64,000 nucleotides of DNA from assembly GCF_002994745.2 (NCBI RefSeq), contig NW_020126840.1, forward strand, positions 1 to 64,000, read 5' to 3'. The notes under the pieces are model-generated. The model saw only the letters and a list, made by a program, of their open reading frames with translations, was not told the DNA's origin and did no database searches. Both the position numbers and the translations under genes were made by a program. Numbering within the stretch: the first letter of the stretch is position 1; every line of letters starts with the position of its first letter. Shown piece by piece: positions 21,929 to 34,637 of this stretch. The DNA is from Rosa chinensis (Eukaryota; Streptophyta; Magnoliopsida; Rosales; Rosaceae).

Positions 21929-23925
21929 TAAGTAGTTAAACTCTAGCTGAATTTGTGTACAAACTATGTAGTTAAATTTAATGTGAAGCATGCCATGAAT
22001 TTCTACTTTATTAATTAGTTTAATTATTCATCATTTATGCATCTACAATTTATCACTAAGGTTAGTAAGTGATGATAATTTCATGGAAGTATGCTAGGCT
22101 TGACAAACTTAGTAAACTAAAGCATGTTGCAAATGTAGAAATGGTAATCTTATGATAATAAAAAAAAAGGTTGCTTTGGGTACCTTACAATTGGGCTTAT
22201 CATGTGAGTGTGGGTTAGGTTTCTGATAATCAAGGAATTGGTAGAAACTAAAAGGTTTGTAGGAGAGTTATTTTTGATAAGATTTGGTTACTTAGGTTTG
22301 GCATAAAATAGGTTAGGTGTGATGCCTTACAATCCCTTTCATCTCATTTGATCAAATCTTTTCCACTTTCTTAGTTTATCAACTTTATTTGAACTTTAGT
22401 TAAAATCAATTGAAAAGCCAATTCACTACTTTACCTTGTTAGTATCACCCTTAGTAGTCTTGGCCACCAAATGGTCTAGGCTATTGAACACTTAGATAAT
22501 GGTACACTTGCATGTGTTTTCTAGGTTTCTTTTGCGGTAATCTAGTTAGGATAGAGCTTCCCCCAATCCCTTGGTTACGATGCTCTACACTTTCCCTTGG
22601 AGCTTCCCCCAATCTCTTGGGTGCTTGGGCATGGATTCTATGATCGAACTCGAAGAGAAAGACTTGGGCATGAATTGTTTTCCTGATTGGAGGTAAGGAA
22701 TGGAATTAGGAGTGATGATGATGGACATGGTTAGGCTATGGCGGAGGTGAAGAAGAGTAGAGGTGCTTTTGGTTGCGGGAGAAGAAGCCATGGAGAAGAA
22801 GAGAGGGATTGATATGAAAAAGGATAAAATTAGAATGAAAATTTTGACAAATATATTAAAACGACCTGATTTAACATTATTTTTAAAATATTGAGGACTA
22901 TTTTAACATGGAGAAGTTTTGGTGATTTTTTTTCGAGTTAAAGAGTTCATATGATATATATGACCCTGAATCATGGGTAACAAATAGTACAAGAAAGACA
23001 ACTTTATTTAGACAATGGTAGCGCCTAGAGTAGTCTATGCTAACAAAAATAACTTGCCTCGCAGACAATCTATTATGTCTGACCCTAGACACCGAGCATG
23101 CCATTGTGGTATGCTAAAGCCAAATAATTCTACAAGCACTTCTAGAGAAGCTCCTATTAGCATAGACTCGAGACATATCGATCGAACTGATTGTACTTGT
23201 CACCTAACTAGACTAAGACACTAAATCAGGACAAAATCCATCAGAAACCTAATGGAGATTTATTGGAAATACAAAAAGTAATATATAGACATAAAAGAAA
23301 CAACCCAACACGGCTCGAAGATGATTACCAGCCCAAGGCCAAGCCCAACAAGGCTGACCCGACCCAACTCATCCTACCATCAGCAACACGATCTCAACAC
23401 CGCTCCACGACCATCGTCGCCACCATTCCAGAGCTGCTAGCTTGCTCCCGCCGACGCCACCACCCAAGCCAACGCACTTGTGTACCCTTACGACCTAATC
23501 CCGACTAGAAACAAATTGCACAATGTACCAAGCCACTCCTTAGAATGCCACCATTACCTCGAGAATTGCCGTCATCACTCCATGAACCTGTGCCTCCATT
23601 GCCCATGCCGCCAGTGAGAATGAATTCCATTGACCAACCGCTACTGAACCCCCCCTCGACTAGCAATCCCATCGAACCACAAACAGGGCCTAGAAACACT
23701 ACCACCGGTCAGGCAGCCGTGACACAATTAGCTTGGCCAGAGGTCGACGCCAATGCGGGCTACCGCTAGACAAGCTCTGCTTGACACGCTGGAGAGCTGC
23801 TAGACTAGCCAATGAAAGTTATATGAGAAGTTTGGGTGATTAATTTAACATTAGGTGCTTGGAAATTTTTATCATTTATCCTATGTAATATTCATTACAT
23901 ATAAGTACATTTTTGAATGTTTTTT
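21929..23925. other. Intergenic DNA with unresolved repeat remnants
   Basis: A 22-bp phrase (GAGCTTCCCCCAATC followed by (C/T)CTTGG) occurs at about 22554 and 22600. A minus frame of 68 codons (22791-22585) contains a serine-rich stretch but matches no family I know. From about 23330 to 23760 the DNA is more GC- and CA-rich, with overlapping open frames on both strands that look like low-complexity coding debris. Nothing is firm enough to call a gene. Confidence 0.4.
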
Positions 23926-26018
23926 TAGCCATAAGGCCACCCACTATTTTTTTCCTGCATAAGGCCACTAAATTAATAAAGGTGTTGAATTTTGGATATA
24001 AAAACCAATATATTTACATAAATATCACTAGAGTAAAAAGTCAACAACCATTCTCTCTCCCCTTTTTGGTGAGGTCTCCGGCGGGTCTCCGATCGACCTT
24101 CGTCCAACTTTGGCGGGTCTCTGGCTGACCCCCGGCCAATTTCGGTAGGTTTCCGGTCGACCTCCTGCCAACTCCAGCGGGTCTCCGATCAACTTCGGCG
24201 AGGTCTCCGGCGACCACAAAAGCTGTTGTCACTAGTAACAAAAAATACTATGGTGAGATTTCCGGCGATCTCCGGTAAGGTGACTAAGGTCACAAAAACT
24301 ACTGTCACAAACACTAAAAGCTACTATCACTAGCAACAAAAACTAATATGGTGAGATTTTCAGCGACCTCTGGTGAGGTCATAAAAGCTACTGTCACAAG
24401 CACTAAAAGCTACTCTCACCAGTAACAAAAGCTACTGACTCAGGCAAGGTCTCGGGCAAAATTTCCAACAAGGTTTTTGATAAAGTTACAAAATCTATTG
24501 TCACCACTAAAAGCTACTCTCACCGGCAACAAAAACTACTTTCACTAATAACATAAAGTAACTCTCACTAGCAACAAAAGCTGTAGTCACCAAAAGCTAC
24601 TCTCACCAGCATCGAAAGCTACTCTCACTAGCAACAAAAACTACTGTCACAACAAAATCTACTCTCATCAGCATCAAAAGCTACTCTCACCAACAAAATC
24701 TACTGTCACCAACACCAAAAAACTACTGTCACCATCAACTAAAACTTACTCTTATCAATGCCAAAAGTTAATCTAACCAACCCCAAAAACTATTCTGACA
24801 AACAACAAAAGCTACTCTTAGCAACACTAAAAACTACTACCAAGCAGAATAAAAGCTACTCACAGAACTAAAAAAGTTATTTACAGACTGAAAAAGTTAT
24901 TCCCAATTATCAAAGCTACTCCCAACATCTGAGATAGCAATTACTAACTGATACAAAAGCTACTCTAAAACATCAAAACAAGTATATATTTACAATGTCA
25001 AATGTTTGAATCAAAACATCCGATTTCAACCAAACACAATCGCAATTAGGCACAAATTCAGCCAAATCGTCCGAAACCAACAACAACGAAACTTTTCGCA
25101 ATCAAAACAAATCAAATCAAGGACCTGTTAGTCCCAATTATTCCTAAAAAGAAAAATAAAAAAAATTGAGCTAGTTGCTCGCCTAAGAGGAGCAAGGAGA
25201 CTCGGTTCCGCCATAAGCTCAATAAACTGCTTGTGTTGTCGCCGGCGCCACTAGAGGATAATAGGAGAGGTCGGGCTAAGGCTCCTCCCTCTGGCCTCCG
25301 GTGCTCAGCGGCCTTTGACCACTAGAATTCTGGATTTTAGCTAGATTTGTGAAGCAGTTAAAGAAAAAAAGCTCCGGCTCCGACATGCTTTGATTTTCTC
25401 ATCATATAATGGCATACTAGTTCAGTTCCATGACTTCCATCTAAAGAGAGCCGAATCAAATCCACCTAGTCAATTACAATTCCATCAGATCCAGATCCAA
25501 ATTAGAATCTCTGAATTCATTTAAAACCTTATGCAAGAAGCCAAGAAAGCGAACCTCATTTTCTTCTTTAAGATTGAGAGTGCCGACGAAGGTGAGCGAT
25601 TGTTGTGGTGGTCTCCTCGAGCTCGATGAAGTCGTCGGTGGTGATCCAGGACACCTCGGTCACTGTAGAACCCTCAGAATCGACGACGACGAACCATCGC
25701 CTCATCGAACCGTCTATTTGACCAGGACGAGGTCATTGTTGAGTGCTACAAGTACGGCTCCTACTCGAACTTGTGTGGCGGGCTTCTGACGGTCTTCACC
25801 TGCTGGAGCCTAGCGAGATGGTGTCGGAGGAAGGGTTTGCTGTAGTTGGAGGACGAAGAAGAAGAGAGATGACTTCCTCGGGAGAGTCGTAGAAAGAGAG
25901 ATTAATTTGATATTAAATGCTTGATTTCTTAGGTAAAAGGGTAAATTCGTCAGAGATGGAAAAATTAGAGGATGCAAGTGGCTTTATGAAGACAAAAAAA
26001 GTTGTATGGTTTTATGAC
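23926..26018. mobile_element. Putative TIR element with CTACT-rich interior
   Basis: The left end reads TTAGCCATAAGGCCACCC and, about 25 bp in, CATAAGGCCACTA. The right end, reverse-complemented, reads TTAGTCATAAAACCATAC and then CATAAAGCCACTT. Spacing is preserved and identity is roughly 70 percent over 45 bp. I see no clear target duplication. The interior has a degenerate tandem repeat (24200-24970) and a GC-richer part (25150-25800) that could be captured host DNA. Confidence 0.4.
24200..24970. repeat. Degenerate AAAGCTACTCTCACC repeat
   Basis: Dozens of imperfect copies of an 18-27 bp phrase (AAAAGCTACT followed by (C/G)TCACCA and an AC-rich spacer) decay gradually to the right. No constant period survives, so this is an old expanded repeat. 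Confidence 0.75.
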
Positions 26019-26038
26019 TAATTAAAGTTTCAAAATAA

Positions 26039-26337
26039 GAGCAACTCCAACAGATTCCCTATATTTTGATTTTTCTCTCTACTTTAGGGATTAATGAGTC
26101 TCTTTTGCTCCAACAGATTCCCTATAACTATCTCTATTTTAGGGAATGTGAGGAGAGAGAAAACTAAATTCCCTATATTTACAGCAAACTCTCCAAAATT
26201 TTAAAGAAGAATATAGAGATTTTATAGATTACCCTAACCTAGGGAATCTGTTGGAGATGGAGAAAAAAAATAGGCTAAAAGTTTGATTTTTGCTTCTCTA
26301 TAATACAAAAATTATAAGAAAGCTGTTGGAGTTGCTC
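26039..26337. mobile_element. Tourist-like (PIF/Harbinger) MITE, 299 bp
   Basis: Perfect 15-bp inverted ends GAGCAACTCCAACAG are flanked by the trinucleotide TAA at 26036-26038 and 26338-26340, the target duplication expected for PIF/Harbinger elements. Inner sequence repeats AGATTCCCTATA near both ends. It ends 186 bp upstream of the start codon of the prefoldin-like gene. Confidence 0.88.
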
Positions 26338-26523
26338 TAACACTTGTGTGTAATTTTCTATATTTATTTAAAAACATTTTCTTTTTTTTCTTTTTTAAGC
26401 GGTAGAATGTTTGGGAGTTGGGACAATACTCCATTCGTACTCTATTACCTTTTTTTTTTTTGGTAATGATACTCTATTACTTTTTGGGTGGTGAAGTTCT
26501 CAGAAACCCAAAACAGAAAAGAA

Positions 26524-29500
26524 ATGGCAAGCGCTCCTTCTCCTCCGTCGTCGTTGAAGGCAAACATGGCAGCAGGAGACCCCAAATTCGATCTCGTGAA
26601 GCAGATTGGCAGCCACGAGGTTACAATAGCAGAGCTCAATGCTCTTTCATCGTCCCGGGTATCTTTCTTTCTCTCTCTCTTCTCCCAAAATAAAATCCAA
26701 AATTTATGATTTTTGTTATTTGTTTCATCAACCCAATCTTATGAATGCGTTGGAATAGTATATGAATCGTGTTTGAGTAGAAATTTTTGGCTATTTGGTT
26801 TTGGAAAAAAAAAAAAAAATTTGAAGTTGGGGGTGGGAGTTTGGTTACGCAGACACTGTAGCTATTCCTTCAGGTTTGGATTTGATTTGTGCATTTGAGA
26901 GTTTCAGAATCTGCTTCACCATTTGGACTCTATTATATGCACTGATGAATAGTTGTTAAGACGTATTTAGGTTCTGTGCTGCCGATGAGGTTAGTATAAC
27001 TGTATGAGCAATTGATTCAGAGTCACTAAAGCAGGGGCTTGCATATACTAGTTGTTCATTTTGATATGCTGTAGAGTTTTGTTAATTAGTAAGCAATTCA
27101 TCACTGCTAAGAGTCTCTCTCTTTTTCTTTCTAGCATATTGGTTAGTTGTACATCTTATAATGCAGGTTTCAAATTTCTATGAATTACTTTCATACCGAA
27201 CTTTAGTCAGAATTGAGCATTATTTGCACTTTAGTCAAATCATACTTACATTAACTTTCATCGATAGCAATCTATTTGCTGATTAGTTTGGTGATAATTG
27301 GTTTCCAAAGACATCTAACTAAAGAATAAGCATCCTCAATGCTTGTGTTGATTATACTTTAGGTTGGATGACTTATTCATGTAAATACTATTCCCATCAC
27401 TCATCACTAGTTTCTGCTGCCACCAGTTCGTTTTGAGTTCTCAGAAATCGAACATTACTCTTTTTTCCCCCTCCTTTAGCACCGACTCATTGTCACCACC
27501 TTCTATTTCTCCTGTCTCCTCCTATTCAACTTCCCAAGGCCTCACATAAATCTTGTTGGAAAATTTTGACTAAAATTGAGAGAAAATTAGGAGTTAGAAG
27601 GTGGAGAGAAAAAATCTTTTGATTTTGTCTTATTCTTGATGATTCAATAACAAAATCAAAAATAAAAGAATTGGGAAGAAGGTGAGAAAGAATTTGTGAT
27701 AGTCTTGGGTACCACTAAAGTCCGAACAAGTGCGTCAGAAACATTATAAATGTCTTGATGTTAAGGGCAGAGAACAGTGATGTTGAGTATGGGAAGATGA
27801 TTCAGACCAGAATATTGACAAATGAGTTTGGTAAGGGGTTGCTGCTCTGAAGCTCATGCAAATGGCTACAATGAAGCATCACACCTCGTTCTGACAGTCT
27901 CATTTTACACAAGTCCAAAGTACCTGAACAGTTGATTGATTCTGAAATCATAGTGATGCAGGACCAATAGACGAACCTGCAGAAGTAAGGATGTTGTCGG
28001 AATAATCTGCTGTGAACTCAAGAAACAGAAAATTAACTACTGGAGTTAGACCAGTAGGTTCTAAGAATCACACCTAGGATTAGGTTGCATCACACAAACC
28101 TGGAGAGAAGCAAAGAACCTTCTTTGCCACGTCTCTTTTAAACTTTTATTGGCTTCTGTCATGTAGATCCTCCATCACATAGGATAAACACATGAATTGG
28201 AGAACAATTGATTTGGATGAGAAGTGAGGGCTGAGGATGATGGGAATGGTTTTCATTGGAGCGATTTTCCAATTGAAAGTGAATTGAAGGTTGTTCGGAG
28301 GACGAAGCAACTCAAATATGGCTGAGATGTCTCATCTGATGGAGGTAATGACTAAATCATGGATGAGATTGATTTTGATGTAAGGACTTTCTTATTTGAG
28401 CACATGAGAGGGAAGAATTAGCGAAGGAAACCACTTTGCCAGTTGAAAAACAGATGCTTAAGGTGGCAATCTCTGGAGAGCAGCCGTCATGTTACAAAAG
28501 AAGAAATACTGAAGTTTATGCTGGTGTCGAATGATATTTGCTAGGATTGTCAATCAGCAAAGTGAGGAGGAATGGTTGATTGCTGGCCAGAATGGCTTCT
28601 CAGCATTTCAATTGGAGGATAGTGGGGTGTTGTTGCTAAGGGAAGAAGTAGAAAAGGAGGTAAGTGGAAGATGGAGTAAAAGACATTTCAGGTGAAGTAA
28701 AACATGAGAAGAAGGGGGCAGGAAGTAAGAAGGGGAACAGCAAACGGTATGAATGACGATCATTAGCTGGAATCCATGGAATATAAGTGGGGTGGCGGGC
28801 CGTAGAAAAAGGCAAGTAGTGAAGGATCAGCTATGTAGAAGTGGTGCTGGTATGATCGGCGCAAGTGGAAGATGGAATAAAAGAGATAACTTGTTTGAAG
28901 TAAAAGATGAGAAGAAGGGTGCAGGAAGTGGAAAGGGGACAGAAAAAGGTATGAATGAAGATTATTAGCTGGAATGCCTGGAATAAAAGTGGTCTGGTGA
29001 GCATTAGGAAAGAGCAAGTGGTGAAGGTTCCAAATTCCAGTGTTGGATTTCTCTATCAGAATGTGGTAGACGATGTGGTATTGTGATGTTACATATTAGT
29101 ATATTACTAAGTAGATCTCTGTTGTGGAATCCATAGTGGGTGCTTTCTATTTCAGTTAAACTAGAACAGATAGGTGCAAAACTGGTGGTTATCCAGTGTT
29201 TATTGGCCTTATAAAGCTAGAGTGTAGCTTTTGGGAGGAGTTAGCAAACCGTGAGCCATGTTGGTGTGTAGGAGGATATTTTCATGTGGTCAGATTTACT
29301 TCCGAAAGATCAATGGGTGAAATGCAAAAGTGAAATTTGAAAAAATTTAGTAACTTCATTTTGGGCGCCAATATTTGTGATGGAGTTCTTCACAATGCGA
29401 AGTTCACTTCCTCTAATATGAGGTAAGAAGCAGTTTGCTGCAGATTCAATAGATTTTATGGTCGAGGGGAGACAAATTCGTAAACTTGAGGCAGCTTGCT

Positions 29501-31421
29501 CTTCCAAGGTAACATTTGATCATTATCCAATTCGTTGGGCATGCCAAAAGTAATATGGGGTCTGAGGCCTATAGAGCCAAGATATATGGTTGGAGCATGC
29601 TTCCCTTGTGAAAGATAAGTGGTGGGATGATGGGAGTTTCAAGATGGGAGGGTTAAGCCTAAATTTTAAAAAGAAAACTAACAGAATGGAGTAAAGGTTG
29701 GGAGACTAGGGGAAAGAAAGAAGAGCTGGATGTACAGCTGACTATATGGATGTATTGGAAGAGAGGGAGGGCCTGAATGAAGAAGAGGACGGACAGGCTT
29801 CCTCGAGGAATAGATTTGGTTAATTGGTCTTTATAGAGGGGAGTAATGGAGGCAAAGAGAAAAACTGCGGTAGTTGAAGTGATGTAGGGTCAACAACTCT
29901 AAATTTCATACAGTGACTAATTGGAGAAGGAAAAGATAATTGAGTAAGTTAGAGTAGTTGAGGACTTCTAATTTTTTCTCTTTTAAAAGGGGTAGTTGAG
30001 ACTTGGATTGCTTTGAGATTTGAGAAACTTAATTGAGTAAGTTGGATCGCTTTAATTATGCAAGATTGTATTCAAGCTCTGAGAGAACTTGCTGGGGTCT
30101 TGAAGGATTGGAGTGGGGCACAAGTTTAGGCAAAATTGAGGTGAATATAAGCTCAATTTTGAGTTTCAAATTGCTGCTGCAAGGATAAGTCTCCAGGACC
30201 TGGCGGTTTTACAGTGCTATTATTTCAGCGATGCTGTGACAAGGTCTTTTGGAAATTTATTTATTTATTTTCAGAAATAGAATAGTTAATGCAGAAGGCA
30301 GATCAGTTCTTTGAAAATTTGGAATTAGAGACCCATAAGTCTGATAACCAACCTTTCTAATATCATTGCTAAGGCGCTAGCTGCTAGGCTTTGAGAGCTA
30401 TGACTTCTGATAATATCATCACTACAGGTGCCCCCTATGTATGAACTGTTTTATCTTTGCATCAGTTTTGTTATTCTGCAGGTTTTGAACTTTTATTGAA
30501 AAGAATATAAGAATGGAAAAGGAAGAATACTTGAATGTGTTGGTTAGGAACCAGCAATAAATTAAGAAGGGATTTATTTCCTTAGTCCCTAGTCCCTAGG
30601 GTGAAAGACCCAAGCGGAATCTGGGTTTTATTGGCTGTACTTGGTAGCCATACTCCTAGCCCAGTTTCAGAGTAGGAAAGAGTTTGGAGAAATGAGAAAA
30701 GTAATAAACTACTTTGTAATAATAATTAGACGACGGAGATTTAAGGGAAGTTTTATGAATTACATGCAAAAATATTTCAAAGAACGGTTTCTTTGTGGGT
30801 TTGCTTTATGGACTATGCATCTAATTTATTATTTTTTAGTGGAATGTCTATTTCATGGGTTGTGGTGATTGCAGTTTCTTTTAAATCTCTGTGGATTCCT
30901 AAATGTGTTATTTGTTAAAATTTTGATGTTGTCATATGTAATCAAGCTTGTCAGTTAAGTCTCGGGGTCTGCATGTGACAATTTCATTTTCTGCTGAATT
31001 GTTAGTCAAAGATTTTAAAAAATGAGTAGGCTTGCTCTTTTGATTTTATTTTTAATCTGCTCTGGCTTTTAGTTTTCTTGAGGTTTCTCACTTTTCATTC
31101 TTTACTACATAAATTCAAAACCCAGTTGTCATTCTCATCCTTTCTTGTGGATGGAATGCTTTCTTACTTTACTGAAATGTGAATTTTGTTTTTCCTTAAC
31201 TACAGACGGTGTATCAGAAGAATGGGAGCTTATTTTTCCATACGACAATCCAGAAAGCATCGGCATCTGAACAGAGTAGAAATTTTTCTATCAACTTCTA
31301 AGGTGACTTTCTCTGGCTTGGAAACAGCTCTACTGATGCAATTTTCCTTCTTCATTGTGGGTATTGGTCAGAATAACTAGATTTGGCTAAAGCAAGCCTT
31401 GGAAAGTTGAATTCTTCTTGA
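26524..31421 (+). CDS. Prefoldin-like small protein
   Basis: Three exons join in phase: 26524-26658, 31206-31275 and 31381-31421, giving 81 residues. The protein starts MASAPSPPSSLKANMAAGD, continues with KQIGSHEVTIAELNAL, then TVYQKNGSLFFHTTIQ, and ends LAKASLGKLNSS. This matches a short plant family annotated as prefoldin chaperone subunit-like; I name it from memory of the SSRxVYQKNGxLFF signature. Heptad spacing in both halves suggests a helical hairpin. Prefoldins deliver actin and tubulin to the TRiC chaperonin, but a role for this short protein is not established. Intron 1 is 4.5 kb because of a LINE (27780-30470). The exon 2 donor (A|GTAGAA) was chosen because it restores the conserved ending; reading straight on stops after EQSRNFSINF. 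Confidence 0.75.
27780..30470 (+). mobile_element. Decayed LINE in intron 1 of prefoldin-like gene
   Basis: Broken frames show LINE ORF2 landmarks in order: the endonuclease start (IISWNPWN, then KRQVVKDQL) near 28765, the WCVGGYFHVVRFTSERS block near 29270 (usual GDFNVVRxxSER), HNAKFTSSNMR near 29390, and the reverse transcriptase start PGPGGFTVLLFQ near 30200, then a copy of the PISL..I.AK..A.RL segment near 30350. Stops and frameshifts occur every 50-100 bp. It lies in the same sense as the host gene. Both borders are approximate. Confidence 0.7.
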
Positions 31422-32352
31422 TACGGCTTTGTCTACATTGATGCGTCGGCAGCTTTCTAAGGTAAAAAACCTGTGTGTTGATATTCACATTTATCATACA
31501 TGTATTGGAGAATGAATAGCAGATTGCATGCAGATGCAGTATGTTTATGGGTGCAATTTTTTTTTTGTCCTGCTGCTTATGATCAATAGCTTCTGCATCC
31601 AGCCAAGGTAATAAAGGAAAAGTATTGCAGAAAATGTTCCCTTGACCTGTCCCTGTAATGATATATGTAAAGTAGTCTTTATATCTTGTCAATACATAAT
31701 CAAGTACAAGCCTTGTGGACAAGTGCCCACCACAGCGATATTAGTCTGAACTAAATAACAATCAAGTACAACCATTCTGTGTAAACCTAGGTGTGTGTCA
31801 TATTTGTGTGAGTATAAGGGTCAGGTTGAGGAAGGTTCTTTTATGTTGGTGGTGCGCTATACAGTAGTCCGGGTGGAGAAATCAAATGATTAGGGGGCTG
31901 GGGGGTCATGATGATTGGATTGAGCGAAATATGGTTCAGAAAGAAATTGAGATCTTTGGGTGGTGATGGTGATGGATAGAACTGGGTCCCGAGGAAGAGA
32001 TTGATGTCAACTGGATAGATTTGATATTAAGAAGACAGTTGGGAGGAGACAAAATTAAGGGTATATTTAGTATTCATACTAGAGGATAACCATATGGGGG
32101 TCTAAGTGTCTCAACTAAACCCCGAAAGCTACCTATAAAACCTTCGAAATTGTTTTGGTATTCCTCTCATAGCTTTAACCAAATAACTTTTATTGCGTGA
32201 TATGTTCTTCAAGAGGAAAAGCTCCTGTTCACTACCTAGCGAATGAGTCATAGTTCTTCAAATCACATGAGGATTGATCTGATGCTCATATTTTCTCATT
32301 TCTGGTTCTTGCATTTCAAATTAAGGGATTTTGTGTATGGTTGATGACTCGA

Positions 32353-32714
32353 TTTCTATTCATGAGGACTGATATGATACTTTTATTGTTTTAATTGGTC
32401 CTTTTTTTTTTTTTGGTTGAACAGGATAAAGAACGAGTGCATTTCTTTTTGCATAGAATTGTGCTGCTTGGGAGTTGAGGAGACATTTTCCTTGTTTGTT
32501 TTGGTCATAGAACAAAATTTCCTTTGCTTTTTGTATTTCTATTCATGAGGACTGATCTGATACTTTTACTGTTTTAATTGGTCCTTTTGTTGTTGTTGAA
32601 CAGGATAAAGAAGGGGTGCATTTCTTGTTGCATAGAATCGTGCTGCTTGGGAGTCGAGGAGACATTTTCCTTGTTTGTTTTGGTCATAGAACAAAATTTC
32701 CTTTGCTTTTTGTA
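32353..32714. repeat. 183-bp tandem duplication
   Basis: Copy 1 (32353-32535) and copy 2 (32536-32714) both run from TTTCTATTCATGAGGACTGA to GCTTTTTGTA with few differences, mainly in a T-run or (TTG) stretch. Each copy contains a splice-acceptor-like TTGAACAG followed by GATAAAGAA, so each could carry an alternative 3' UTR exon of the preceding gene. Confidence 0.9.
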
Positions 32715-33922
32715 TGTCTCGGTGTTACCATCGTTAGCTTTTAGCATATAGATATATTATTGAAGAGAAGTAGTCATGGAAACTTTTGGAGAAGAATGTT
32801 GTACAACTCAAATATGACTTTTGAAGTATATTAATGAGTTATTTTCCCGGAATACCTTCATCTGTTTTAGATTTATTGTGTTCTTTGTAGTTTTACATCT
32901 TTGCACCATTTGGTGATCCCTTGCTTCTGCTGTTTCTTAAGTAAGTGCTATTTACATCCCACATTTCCGTCACAGAAATGTCAACTAAGATCAGAAGTTA
33001 ATTTCCTTTTCCATCTCTGCTCATTAGTAAGAAATCTTCCACGACAAAGCAATTATGTGAAGCATTTATGAGCAGCTTCCAAAGATGCTTGCAATTCTGT
33101 TAAGCATGATTGACAGTAAACTTACTAGATGTGCGCCACCAAATTACTGTATCAGCACCCCTATCATGACAACCAGCTGGAATCAAACAATTTGATCATT
33201 GCCTGGTGGAATCATATTCAATCCTTAATACCAGCTTGGTGGGCAACCATTAAACCATGAAGGAGCCCCAAAGAGAGGCAGAGTATATAGAGGGTGATTT
33301 CACAAGTTTGTCTGTAGCCACGTCCTGTTTCACCCCTTTATTTTTTTGCAAATTGGGAGGGAAAACGAATTTTCTTCCAAAATTAGAGAATAGTTGATAA
33401 CTTCCATCAAATCAAGACCAAAACACCTCTGATAGTATTGAGTTACATAAAAAACTGGCTGGTCGATGAAGCCAGGTTTGTAGGAAAATGTGGCAGAATG
33501 GTCTTATATTTTAGTCAAGCGTGTGCGCCATAGTGCACATCAGTCTTGCTGTGTTCCATTTACTGTTGAGGCAGTTGAGCACTTAACTAATATTACATAG
33601 TGGATGAATCCAATTTTCTAATTTTGAAATCTTAACATGCTAAGAATGCCGGATACCAACTGATCCTCGTGCAAATTTCAGAACACTAAATAAGGGGGAT
33701 CTCATAAAGATAACACATCACAATTTGTCATAGTAGGGTTAGCCATGCCAAGAAAATGTTATCTGAAACATAGAAGCATCGCTGTTGTTTAATATTGGTT
33801 TATAATGCAAATTTGATCATACTGTATTTTACGATGCATATGTACGTTGAATTAAACAAGTTGGAAAATTCTACAATGTGTTAACGTATGACATGCATAC
33901 AATTGCTTTAAAAGTGGTAAAA

Positions 33923-34063
33923 TGAGTCATCAAAATAGTAATATTAGTTTACAAAGTGGTAACATGAGTTCTTAAAGTGGTAAATTTTCTTAGTTTACCA
34001 TATGAGTCCTCAAAATAGTAATATTAGTCCTCAAAGTGGTCACATGAGTTCTTAAAGTGGTAA
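33923..34063. repeat. Two-copy 61-bp direct repeat
   Basis: Two near-identical units at 33923-33983 and 34003-34063 (start GAGTC(A/C)TCAAAATAG, end CTTAAAGTGGTAAA) are separated by 19 bp. Flanking GTTAACGTATG and ATGTTAACATAC phrases hint at a small inverted-repeat element, but no target duplication was found. Confidence 0.6.
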
Positions 34064-34637
34064 AAATAGTTGATGTATGAGAAATGTTAACATACCATAG
34101 CTTTACCCTAAACAAGTCTAACTACCTAAATGAATAATAAAACATTAAATTAATAAAGAAATTAACATCGATATATAATCATGCTTCCCAGTCAAAATAC
34201 CAATCCGCGGACTCTAAGGTCTCCAAGACGCCATTGATTTCATTTTTAGCTGAGATATCAAGAATTGGAATTTTCGGGGTTTTGAGGCCACTACGTGCAT
34301 GTTCAACGCCTCCTATGTGGCTATTATTTTTCTATAGCTCATTAGTCCAGCTGAAGACTGGAGTCAACTGTATATGATTGAAAATTCAATGGAGAAAAGA
34401 AAACTGGTGTAGATTGAGAGTGAATTGCGGTTGAATGAGTCATAGAATTAGTCCCCCTTTCACACGGATGACTTTGTTTATGATAAGATTGGCAAATCTG
34501 TGGTCTATAGACTCAAGCTATTCACCATTTTTTTTCTCTTCAGTCTTCACAGCAACTTGAGAAACCTTGCATGAAATTTTCATTTTAAACTCTGCTCCCA
34601 AATTCAAAAACTGAGCTAAACTTTCTGGCCTAAATTA

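Larger units (their letters stand above)
31422..34637. other. 3' UTR and intergenic DNA before the receptor kinase
   Basis: The first few hundred bases probably hold the prefoldin-like 3' UTR. A 183-bp tandem duplication (32353-32714) and a two-copy 61-bp repeat (33923-34063) are present. No further coding sequence was recognised. Confidence 0.5.

Noticed and set aside
22585..22791. 68-codon minus-strand frame starting MASSPATKSTSTLL
   Set aside because: Could be a 5' gene fragment, but no family, exon border or homologous copy was recognised.
23505..23769. Overlapping Gly-rich and Pro-rich frames on opposite strands
   Set aside because: Low-complexity composition explains both; no motif or splice structure supports a gene.
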